Of a DNA stretch of 55,057 nucleotides, positions 12,950 through 23,800 are shown one piece after another. Each line of letters opens with the position of its first letter. Within the stretch, counting starts at the first letter, position 1. The DNA comes from Rodentolepis nana. Its lineage: Eukaryota; Platyhelminthes; Cestoda; Cyclophyllidea; Hymenolepididae. The stretch is taken from positions 1 through 55,057 of the forward strand of contig UZAE01012033.1 of assembly GCA_900617975.1 (NCBI GenBank), given 5' to 3'. The notes under the pieces were generated by a model. It saw only the letters and a list, made by a program, of their open reading frames with translations. It was not told the origin of the DNA and did no database searches. The translations under genes were made by a program, and so were the position numbers.

Positions 12950-13045
12950 CTTCCACCCTCTACCTCTCTTCAGTCCAACTCCATTCCTCCTCTTGCCTGG
13001 TACACCAATCATTAGCCCGCATTGGTCGGACCAATGGGAATTTTC
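12950..13045. promoter_or_regulatory. CCAAT-box cluster with CT/GA tract (candidate promoter)
   Basis: A patch richer in GC than its surroundings. It has CCAAT at 13005-13009, ATTGG at 13021-13025 and CCAAT at 13031-13035. The last two form a 17-bp palindrome with a single-base centre (CATTGGTC, G, GACCAATG; 13020-13036). A pyrimidine tract lies at about 12957-12996 (CCACCCTCTACCTCTCTTC and following), which is a GA tract on the minus strand. It lies about 4.4 kb upstream of the innexin B exons and could be their promoter; direction and start site are not shown by the sequence. A 68-codon plus-strand frame over it resembles no known protein. Confidence 0.4.
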
Positions 13046-14241
13046 AATCCATGTACGTGTGTTTTGTACACACTAAATTGGTTATGCCGACAGAAAAATA
13101 GTCATTGCCGGTATCAAACATATCACCCATCAATCCAGATTTTGTTTATTAGAGTGCCTGTTTGAATGTGAAATACATCTTTCCATTATTACAATAAAGA
13201 CAAATTCGAAAGTTGTTTAAAACAAGCAACAAATCAAATGCATGAGAAAAAAATTAATCATTGGTAAATTAAAATTATACCTAGAAGATGCCCGAGTTTC
13301 TTGGAAAGGGTAAAACAAGTCTTGCCGAAAGTTGCTCATACAAATTAGCTTAAAATGATGATCAGAAGCCAAATAATTATATTTGCTTATGAGCGTAAGC
13401 TATAATTAGCAAGGCCTGGAATTCTGATAGAAGTTTTACTAAATAATACATTTTGTGGGGCTTCGGAAATTTTCTTTGTTAATTGCACCTCCCATGGGAA
13501 GTAAAATGCTTCATTAACCCTGTAATTATGAATAAAGGAGAACTCGACACGAAATTGTTTTAGTACTTTATTTGTTTAACTTGAACAAAATTTTTGACTA
13601 TTTCATTGTTAAAATATTTATTATGTACTGACTAGGTTTGAATAAGTAATCGTTTATTTTAAAGGATAATTATTCCTATTTATTGAACTTGCTTTTCAAT
13701 TTCTCCTTGGGAATTTACAACTTTTTGAATTTAACTACACATTTAATTTGCTGTCCAATTCAATCACTTTTCAAATTCGTCTTCCACTCTGAGTAAGTGC
13801 AAAGACCCGAAACGGTGATAATGAAATGGGAGTAAGTTCTGCAAATATGAGAAAATTGTTTTAACTTTCTAATTTAATTTCTCGACCTTTGAGCAGTCAT
13901 TCAAGCTTTATGGAGAAGCTTTCGAACTGTCTTATTGATAAGATATCTCTTACCACCTAAATATACTTGGAATTCGGGTTTAAATGTCTTGTTTTATCAA
14001 TTGTAATTTTCATCTTCAAGGAACGTTAACTGAGATTGAGCATAATAAAAGTGTCCAAAGGGTGAGCACTGGTGTGAGGTTGGAAGTTGAATGAATATCT
14101 GATTTAGCAATAAGTTAGAATTTTTCAATAGTTAGAGCTCAGTTTAGTTAAATCTATCATATCCCCTTGAACGTAAATGAAAAATTTTAAATATTAACAA
14201 AGCTGCCTATTTCTACTTAAAGTCCTATTTCAACGAATGAA

Positions 14242-14300
14242 GATATAAATAAATATAATATAAACCAATAAATAATATAATAAATATAAATAAAGATAAT
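14242..14300. repeat. AATAAATATAA low-complexity tract
   Basis: About 60 bp made almost only of A and T, with AATAAATATAA-like units repeated imperfectly. A simple-sequence region with no sign of being a mobile element. Confidence 0.6.
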
Positions 14301-15066
14301 ACTCCTCTGCTTAAATTAAAAGAATTTATAATTGAAGAGATTATGCTTTCAAATTAAAAATAAGATTTTTAATAAACCTTTATACTAAAATTTCGAAAAA
14401 TTGGTTCAGTGGAGAGTGCTAGTTGTTGAGAGAGAAATTAGTATTTTGTCTTTCATTTAGCATATAAACTAATTACATATTAAAATCATATATATTAAAA
14501 TTATGCAGATGTGCAAGACTGTTAATTTGTATTGTCGTAGTATCAATTTCTGAAGCTAAAACGATGAGGGCAAATACAGTTATGTGAAGACGGACGTCAA
14601 TATGTTATAAAAGTTTGATTTTCGCGACCAAATGCAATGAAAGTAAAATCGTCTTAATTCAAACTTAGGCATTAACAACCGTAATCAAAAGTTTTAAACC
14701 ATATAGAATAAGATTTCGGAAAAAGGTCTTTCAGAAGCGTTCATTACCAGTCACAAACGCAGTGGTATATTTTTTAAAATATCATAAGAGGCACTTATTC
14801 CTTCCCTGAAATTTGATTAAAAACTTTTAAAGAATAAAATTTTCTTTAAAAATGCACTTTATGGCCATTTTCGCGCGTTTGTTTTGAATACTATTTTCCA
14901 TGGGAAACCTCATGGAATCCGGTATTTAAGGTCATAGGGCTATCAAATGCCACTGAAGCGATTCATTCATCGTTTTGGGATCTAAATACTTCATTGACCT
15001 ATCTCTGTGTCTCAGTAAAATTACTTGAAATTAAAACGAAGTGTGCAAGATCTTTTGTTACACCAG

Positions 15067-15095
15067 TCTAATTAATTTAAATATAATTAATTAGA
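15067..15095. repeat. Inverted repeat with TAATTAATTA arms
   Basis: TCTAATTAATT at 15067-15077 and its exact reverse complement AATTAATTAGA at 15085-15095 are separated by seven bases. The arms hold TAATTA cores of the kind bound by homeodomain proteins, but in AT-rich DNA this could be chance. Confidence 0.5.
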
Positions 15096-17291
15096 TCCTA
15101 CTAAGTGCCTATTAAATCATTTTTCTTATAGTCCGAAGAACTTAATTTTTTACATCCACTATAACTTTAACTAATTTTCTAACTTATTAACCTCTTGGAG
15201 TCAAACAAATCCATTTCTTTTTACGCTGAGCTTGTTAAATATTGTGAATTTTAATCAGTTGACTATTAGTCCATTTACAGTCAAATTTGGTGGGAGTCAA
15301 ATTAGTCAAGTATAAATTTTAAAATTTTAAAGAGATTACCTATTTATATTTAAAATTCTAAATTTTCATTTAGAAACTCTTCTAATGATTGAGGTACTGA
15401 TACGTTTAGCCCATCCATTTATCAGATTTGAAATAACGGGCATCATCAGATAGATTTTTAAATTTTCGTTTATGTTTCCATGAAGTATAGTAGGAATAAG
15501 GTTAATACCACGTATATTTAGACCAAAATGTCAGAACGTTAACGAAATATTAATAGTAATAATTTGTTAGTATGAATTGACGACAATTGATGCTTTTCAT
15601 TAATGGAAATTTTTTAACTTAAGACAAGTGAATTAATTATTTTACCTAGTCATTTCAATGCATGTTTATGCTGAATTTGGTGTAACGCTTTAGCGTTTCA
15701 AATGAAAAAACATTGTAGAGAAATGGTGCTGACTTAATCATTAAAACTATCAATCTTTAATAAACAACACTTCTTCCTGTGGTATGACCAAAAGTTTGCT
15801 GTATCCACGTATCAATAAGATTTAGAAAACAAATATTTGAACTCTCTAGCCTTCATTACATTGAATTTAAATTTGGGAAAGTGAAAAATTACCATCCCAT
15901 TTATGTTTTTGCGAGAAATGTATTTCAGAATGCTAATCAACCTGGACCTGCTTTGACACGATTATCTTATAAAGCGTTATTCCAATCCCTATCTCGTCAG
16001 TGATTCTCATTTTCTCATTTATATTTTCACATTTTTAATAAAAATAATGCACTAAATTGCAACTAAAATAATTGGCATTATGTTTGATGATGAAAATTCT
16101 TACAAACAGGACTGGTTCTACGGAAGTACACATGTCACAGCGGTTCTAACATGGTGATAAATCAGTTTAAAAATCTAACAGAAACATTTCCCACCATTAC
16201 ATATTTTTAGTATCCATTAGAGTGTGGTTCAATTTTAAAATTAAGCCTTTTCATTAGTTGTCATTGCCTAAGAAATAGCCAAAGTTTAAAGCTTTCTTAT
16301 AAACCAAATGAATTATTCACCATTTAAATTGTGAGTTATTCTTAAATAGAGGTGTAGTTCATCTTTGCCTGAAAATAATTTAATTTCATGCACATCTTAA
16401 AACTACTTATCTTGACATCAAATTTCACGACACTTGCCAATTATAGATTTGCATTACATTTAATTAATGGTGATGAGTTATATCATGAGATTTGCCTTTT
16501 TAAAGTTCACAATATTTGAGAACGATTAATGTGGGTTTACAAACATAAACGCTGGATAATTAGTTAAACGTGTCAATATCATCGCCTTCTACTCATGCCA
16601 ATTAAGGCCATACATATGGATGTTTTGAATGCCAACAGTGATTCAAGCTTTTGTTATTCACATCAAACTCATTTTAATTTTTTTAAAAAATTTGTAACTA
16701 TTTACAAACAAATTCTAACCTGTGCCAATAGGTAATTTATCACTAAAGATTAACGAAATTTAGTTGAATTTATTGACTTGTTTAAAATGACAGTTTCTTA
16801 AAACCATAACGTATTGCCCCACATTAGTTTGCTGAAAATCTAAACTTAGTTGAAAATATGTGATAATGTGAGAGCATTACAACAATCCCAACAACTTCAA
16901 TTAGTACATAATTTCGCGACAGATAAATAAAGATGCCAATTTTGTTTTATAAGAAGATTGGTATCTTTTTAACCTCCTGTTAATGTGCAAGATTCCTGTA
17001 AAGCTTTGCCTGAAATTTTGACTGAAATGATATACTACTTATATTAAAAAAGTAAAAGCGAGATCTTAAAATCAGATAAAGTGAAATTTAGAGTTCACTG
17101 TCTACAATTATACCAGAATATTCAAGTAAATCATCTCATATTTTACAGAGTAATTTATCAAATTGAGTTCATACTATTCAAAGAGGGAAGTGTGTCAATA
17201 TACCGAGCACAATTAAAAACTATGTTTCAATATATAATTTCATTTCAGTTTTTTGTAAAAGTTTTCCCAGTCCTAATATCACTTGGAATAA

Positions 17292-17309
17292 ACATATACA
17301 TATACATAT

Positions 17310-17343
<34 letters not shown>
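17292..17343. repeat. Compound CA/TA microsatellite
   Basis: ACATAT units run into a CA dinucleotide stretch and then a TA stretch. This is a compound dinucleotide microsatellite; it explains the chance open frame that crosses it. Confidence 0.9.
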
Positions 17344-19059
17344 GTGGGCGCATTGGCTTCATGTATGGTAATAAAAAGTTATATATTATTATTTTTTATT
17401 CTCTCAAGAAGTTTTTATTGGATTAAGAATATGTTCAAACAGCAACTCCATAATCGATTATATTAGAGCACTTAAGAGCTCATTATCGATTCATTTTAAA
17501 ATAATTGAAGTCGTAAATATTGAATAAAAGGGTTGCAAAGGGGGTGGCTAAAAGTTCTACTAATCTGATAATGGAGACAAAATCACTGGACAAACAGCTA
17601 ACAAGTAGATTTTTCAAGTATACGGTGGATTCGGACTGCTCAAATATCGATCTTTCATTATGAAATTCGATGGTCTTTATTGATTTACTATGAGAATATT
17701 TATTGGCCATTAAAATTAAAGCTTCTTAGCTAATATAATATCAATTTAATAGGCATTTAAGAAAAATCAAAATTCCACAATTTTAAAAACTAACTATTTC
17801 AGTTAATTATTTTCGAAGGTTTTTCTGTTTTAATATTCGAGTACCAACTGCGACTAATTCGATAAGTCATTTTGAGATTTCAATTAAGATTTTATATGAG
17901 GGATATCATTTGGAAAATTTTGTTAAGAAATGTTGAACATGCCTCACAGATTCATTTAAAGGATATTTTAAAATGCAGCTTCAATAATGTCTGATATTTA
18001 AAATGCCTTTAACGGTAACAACGACTAAAAAAGTTAATCAAATTTCTATCAGATTTTCAGAATTTTGTCAAATTTTCAAAAGAACTATGGTTAATTCAAA
18101 TATTTCAAAACGTTTGATACTGATATCTGCAGTAATAAACAAGAAGTCAATCTTTATGGTCAAAATTACTAAAATTGCGAGCCTATCAACTGAGAAATTT
18201 TAATTTATATTCTTCAAAACATTCTGTCTTCTTATCAGGAAATAAGCTTAAAGTTACTCTCTGTTCTCGTTATTGGAGAAAGAATTATAGAAAAACAATA
18301 GATAAAGAGGCTATTTTTTAAATAGGTTTATTATTTAACTAAAGCTAAATTTACAAAAATTAGTTGCAAATGCCAAACTATCCTTTATTAACAACTAGAA
18401 AAAATTAAAAGCGATGAATAATGACAATTTGCACAATTATTTACTAATTTGATGAAACAATATCCATGATTCAAGGCCATTATATTCATTTCTATAAAGT
18501 TTAAAATTTCAATTAAATCAAATAAAAGCGTAACTTTTAATTTAGAGAAAATGGATTTTATATTAAATAGAGAGTTACTTAAATAATTTCAATATTTGAC
18601 CACTTGAGCTGGCGTACGTCGTTGAGTAAAATAACTTTATTTTTTCTCTAAGGTTGGACGCTTTGCAATACTATATTCTAGGCACTTTGATATTTATTTA
18701 ACACAAAACCAAAATTAAAAAATCAAATGACTGAATGCTTTTTTTTAATTTCTTCACTTAGTGTCAAACACTTACTTAATATCAACTTTTGGAAGAAAAA
18801 GGCACAGAAAAACCATCGGCATTAGTTTGGCTTATTTATTTAAAGAAGGGGAAATCGGACCTCTCCTATTTTGTGATAAAATCTTATTTTTAAAAAAAGG
18901 TGATTTATGACTAGGATTGGATCTAATTTTCCCCTTCTCGGTTTAATGACAAGTCGGTTTTTTAGCATAGTCGGACGATATACGCACGCATTTTTTGCTG
19001 AGAAGTAAGAACTAATGGTGACTATCGTTCCCATCAGATGCATCGTGACGTAGGAGTGG
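17344..19059. other. Non-coding AT-rich DNA, no feature seen
   Basis: Only short frames without recognisable similarity; no repeat copy or RNA gene is visible. Confidence 0.5.
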
Positions 19060-19220
19060 GGAAAATTGAGGAAGGGTGAGGGAGGCAGAGAAAGAGAGAA
19101 CGAGAGAGCATGAACGTAACATCACTTGCGCTGAGCGCACCAATCACAAATAACTTTCACCTGAGTGGGTGCAAATCAACTTTTATTGATCGCCAGGAAT
19201 CGCTCTCGTCAACCAATAGG
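19060..19220. promoter_or_regulatory. GA tract plus two CCAAT boxes (candidate promoter)
   Basis: A patch with more G and C than its flanks. A GA-rich tract spans about 19064-19109 (GAGAAAGAGAGAACGAGAGA within it). CCAAT boxes lie at 19140-19144 (in ACCAATCAC) and 19213-19217 (in AACCAATAGG), and a CRE-like TGACGTAG is at 19046-19053. The two CCAAT contexts recur in the patch upstream of innexin A (CCAATCAC and AACCAATAAGG). It lies 1.2 kb beyond the gene A stop codon and about 10.5 kb upstream of the gene B exons, so it might serve gene B. No transcript start can be fixed. Confidence 0.4.
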
Positions 19221-19225
19221 CAGTT

Positions 19226-20059
19226 TCCTGCCAGTCTTAATGGTTGCTTAAGGTAGAGTTGTAGCGGTTGTAGAATTTCACTTCCGTTGAGTTTAATTGA
19301 ATCTTTCTGGAAGGTGGAAACTAGGCAATCAGACTGTAATTTCAATGTGAATAATTTTATTTAAACACATTCCATCACCTTGACCTAACGATTGATTCCA
19401 TGAAGAAGTGTTGACAAATAGCACAAAGCCTGCAAATAAGACCCATCTTAGGTAAAATAGATTTCCAAAATAGTCAAAAGGTCTTTGAAACAAAACGTGT
19501 AGAATGGTAGGTGGTAAAGACTTTGGTAGAAAATAAACTTCAAACTTTACAAATTCCAAGTATTATTTGAAATATATATATTTCGAATATGTATATGTTA
19601 ACCATCTACACGCATTTCTCTCTTAGGACTATTTTGAATGCATATTTGTTACAAAATGATTAATTCACTGTGAGAATAGTTATGAAATGTTCAATTTGAA
19701 ACAATGGTTAAAGTCCCATAGCTGCATATAGTTAAAAGAATTAGTTTTAAATTATATCAATGAACTTAATAGATGTATGATAGGTTATCTGGAGAGGACA
19801 ACTTGGGGTGGGGGTGAGGAATATGAGGTTGAGATGGGATTTTATGACTCCTTTTTTACAATTGAGTTCTTCCTGCTCGGCACATCAATTCATTTGCATT
19901 CCCTACAATCTGGCCCATATCTCATGCAAGCAACATGCTAGCATTATAAGAGAGAAGTAGATGTTCGGAGAAGAGACGGAGAGAAGTGATGTTTGAGCAG
20001 AAAATGAAATGGGCAACATGTGAGGAACAGGATGGGATTTCAGAGCAGCATTCACATGC
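19226..20059. other. Intergenic DNA downstream of innexin A
   Basis: No domain is recognised in the overlapping short frames here. The stretch lies between the proposed 3' end of gene A and the 19.1 kb CCAAT patch. Confidence 0.4.
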
Positions 20060-20419
20060 AGAGAAAAGGATATGCTTTTTATTTTCCCGCAGAGGACACT
20101 GGTTGATCCTAAGTGCAAATATCGTGCAATGTGGCGCTTTAAAGCGGCGAAACAAAATAAACAATTCTGAGAGACATTCTTGATTTGAGTAAGTTAGGAA
20201 AAAAAAGGAATAGAAGGAGGGGAAATATCATGGTCCCACGGAGTGTTTACACAACGGGGATTGGCTTATTTGTCTCGTGTTTCTTGTTTTTCTAAGAGGA
20301 AACTTCAAAAAATATACCTAACTAGTCACTTCTGTGTTTCTGTTTGAGAAGGGGAGGGGGTTTGACTCTATCACGAGAAGTCGTTTTGAATAAGAATAGG
20401 GAGAGGGATTGCATGAAGT
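20060..20419 (-). other. Probable 3' UTR and poly(A) signal of innexin A
   Basis: Downstream of the gene A stop codon, the minus strand carries AATAAA at 20083-20078, about 340 nt past the stop. A moderately TG-rich stretch follows (CTGCATGTGAATGCTG). This is the usual layout of a cleavage and polyadenylation site. AATAAA is frequent by chance in DNA this AT-rich, so the 3' end is tentative. Confidence 0.35.
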
Positions 20420-20828
20420 CTATACAACACTAGAACCTCGATTAACCGTCTCTAGCAATCTATTAACATCCTCCTCAGTTCCAGTAATTTTTGCCTGTCG
20501 ATAATTCTTCCACAGTGTAGCCGTTACGTCCAGCGCTATTAGATCACTTGCAATCTTTGAGACTATATGAAGTATGAAAATTCCATCTGCGCCGAGATTT
20601 TGATTGACGAACCTTGTGCAATCTCGTTCTTCTGTACTGGAAATCAGTCGGAGAGCTTTCAAGTACTGCTTGATGTAGTAGACTCGTCGTACGGGAAGCA
20701 TGGTATTAATGGTCCATTGAAGGGTATTCATAATTGTCAGGGAGCAGAGTATGACGAACCAAAACCAGAGGAATATATAGATTTTCTCTACAAAATTGTT
20801 GATTGGAAGGACACATTGAAGGGAGTAG
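20420..20828 (-). CDS. inx: Innexin A exon 3 (TM4 and C-terminal tail)
   Basis: The acceptor is CAATTTTAG|C (AG at 20830-20829). The single base C completes the AG left by exon 2 as Ser272. It reads YSLQCVLPINNF, EKIYIFLWFWF (TM4), then FVNQNLGADGIFIL and a DLIALDV block typical of innexin tails. It ends at TAG 20422-20420. Exon 3 was assigned to gene A, not gene B, because it lies downstream of gene A exon 2 and upstream of gene B on the same strand, and the phases fit. Confidence 0.9.
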
Positions 20829-23800
20829 CTAAAATTGACGATAAAAAGAAACATCATAATATAATTTACTGTTGGCAAAGTAAAGAAAAATTGATATAAG
20901 ATAAAATTATAGCCAAGGACCTTTAAATATTCTGAATATCTGATTCTAATAGTATCACCAAATTTTGTGAGCTTGAGAAGGAAGCATTAATCAATCTGAA
21001 ATGATATGGCTAACGATTTATATTAATAATCTTCCAACACCATTAATAGGAAAATTTACTGATAATCACACAAAAAATCAAAGATATAAAAGCCGTATTT
21101 TAGATCAGAAAGATTAAACTACGCGTTCTTGCAAGCAAGGACTGCACTTTAAAGCCAGAAACAAAACAAACAAGATTCTTTTCGATACACTGATTGCTTA
21201 GAGCCAATGAGCTTTCAAAATTTTCACACCTAGATCATTTATTTTACCACATCTATTTAGATGATAATTTTTCATTCCATTTGTTTCGATGGGAATAAAA
21301 ATAGTAGAAAACATTAAATTACTGGGAAATTGTGTTCAAATTTATTGAGATTTCTAGTTTATGCAAAGTATTAATTATTAAAAATTTATATCTGTTTGCT
21401 TAGAAACCAAAGTTAAATAATGTTGGCTGTTACTCAAATAGATGCTTTCAATTACTTCCATAAACTGTTAAACGCCCCATATGAAATGCATTTTCAGATT
21501 TTTCATTCCATAACTCCATATTTTATTTAAGTCAATGACGTAAGCATGATTAGTGGGTTTAATCTAACACTCTTTTTGATCTGAGCTTCATTTAAGTGCA
21601 GACATTGGAAAAAACTGGAGGGATTTCAGCAAAATGTCTACTTATATTCTAATCTTCATAACGTATGTCATATTTGTTCCTATTTGCCTTTTATCATTCA
21701 ACTGAAACTACGTGTGGTAATTTTACCCTTACATCTTTATATTTTGGCACGATCTGTTCACGATCACTGCTGGTGGTAGTTCCTAAATGTATATTTTATA
21801 TTTGTCCTATCAGGGGTGTGCGATAGACTAACCTCCACGTGGTGCACCCTGGGCAAGGTATATTCATACGGCAAAAAAGTCTATTAACTGGCAGTTGGCT
21901 TCTGACTTCAAACTACCATGACCCCACTATATGTCATATTCAACCCCTTCTACAGTACTCACCTAGCCTTTTCTCAGCCTTTGTGTCTGTCTCCCTCTTT
22001 TACATCTGTAAATCGCTCTTTTGTTCCCCACTCCTCGACTTTCTTCTACTTTGATGAACCTCCCCTCTGTGAAGCCCGAAGTCAGCTTAATGGGTAATGA
22101 TAGCTATCAAAACGCCTGCCATTTGAAATAAATAAATATTTGTCCTATCAGTAATTCAAGGGAAAATTCTAACTCCATAAATCTAAATAAACATAAAATA
22201 AAAAATATGTATATGCATGACAATTTACTTAAAAATTTTAATATTATAAGCAAAATATGTCGTCCAAGTTGACGAATTAACAGGTCGTTTGACTACAATT
22301 GAAACACTATCTTATGAAAGGTCAAAGCATATTCAAATCGTGGTTCGCCATAAGAGCAATTTGTGCGGAAACTACTGATAATATTTACACATTGAAAAAA
22401 AAACATTTATAAAATTAAAGTTTCAATTAAAATTCACTTTGCAGCATGGAAAGTAAATGCAGCTAACTAACATCCTTGAATCAAACGAATTTTAGCCGTT
22501 CCAAACAACTTTTTTTTAAAACTTTAGCACGATCTGCTGAGATGCAGTACGCATTTTCCAGGCATATTTAATCATTTTAGCCTGCAAGTAGAAACAAATG
22601 GATTCAATTATTTTAATATGGATTATAGTTCAATGAACTTTTCAGATCGTCACACGTAACCACCACGAAATACCCAGGGCACAAATTATGCGAGTTAAAG
22701 TGAGAAACATTCTGACAATGTTTAGTTACGTTGACTCCTGTTCCAACCGTTTCCAGTCTGTCCAGATATTGTATTAATTTCATTTCTATCGCAGAATTAA
22801 AACATGCGTTATTTATCCTAAAGGGCTGAATTAACAAAGGAAGCCAGAATACCAAAATAGGTGAAAGAGAAGAAAATTGAAACTGCAATTTAGGTGGGAA
22901 TGATGATAAAGAAGCAGGTGGAAATTAGATTTTGTTTCCCAGACATCTATGGCGAAATCAAGTCTTCTGACTAAGGCCTACCGCAATCCATTGGGAAATT
23001 GATACTTCTTACACTTTCTATATTCCACTCATTTCTGCAAGAAAAAAGACAAGATTTGTATTTTAAGTTGTACAGCGAAGCTAATTTAAACAAACGCGTA
23101 CATAGATATTTAACTTTATATTGGGTTTAAAAATTTTGACTGGGTGTAAAGACTTATTTCCAGGCTCTGTTTGTCTTGTACAAAATCCCCCCCTCCAAGC
23201 CCACTGTCAACGTTTGTGTTGTTAAAGGGAAAAATATGTTTAACCTCCATACAAAGTGATCTCTGAATTTTAGTTTAAAAAAGGCATAACATTTGTTGGT
23301 AGAACTTTTGCCTACATTCCACTGGATTTGTTGAAAAGTGATCAAAGTAACGTGAATTAAAACTAAAAAGCCTTTTATTAAAGAGCATTTAAAGTGACTT
23401 TTTAATTAAACCTTGAAAAATCTCATTTAAATCAATACAAATTGAGATTTGGGTAACCAATCGACACACCGGCATCAATATCGAATTGTATTTCATTTAT
23501 TTCCTGTTTAAATTGTCTCTTAGATTAAAAGTGCAAATTGCAGGTTTGAAGTTTATTTCGTCGCTTAAAAGCCGCATTAAAGCTAAATTGGGAAGGAAAA
23601 ATGACGGTGACCCCAAATCTGATTGCCTGAAGGTCAGTAAAATATTGTGGTAAAAGCTTTCACTATTTTAAAACACTCTCCGCAGTTTAAAACCAGAAAA
23701 TCTACAAAACCATACTTGATTTCATTTATTTTCCACTTTAATTGAGTGATTTTGGAAGCATGATTTTAATAACTGGGAAATTCGGACATAAAACCTTCTC

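Larger units (their letters stand above)
13060..17291. other. Non-coding AT-rich DNA
   Basis: No gene is recognised. It contains AT-rich low-complexity sequence at about 14242-14300 (runs of AATAAATATAA) and an 11-bp-arm inverted repeat at 15067-15095. Confidence 0.5.

Noticed and set aside
12870..13076. A 68-codon plus-strand frame in the GC-richer patch at 13.0 kb
   Set aside because: It resembles no protein and overlaps the CT tract and CCAAT boxes, better read as regulatory DNA.
20567..20899. A 110-codon plus-strand frame
   Set aside because: Antisense shadow of innexin A exon 3.
1661..22135. The 320-bp repeats as solo LTRs or a miniature LTR retrotransposon (TRIM), known from tapeworms
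   Set aside because: Target-site duplications are 11-16 bp and variable rather than the fixed 4-6 bp of LTR integration. There is no TG...CA terminal pair, and the tail is an ATAAATA run.
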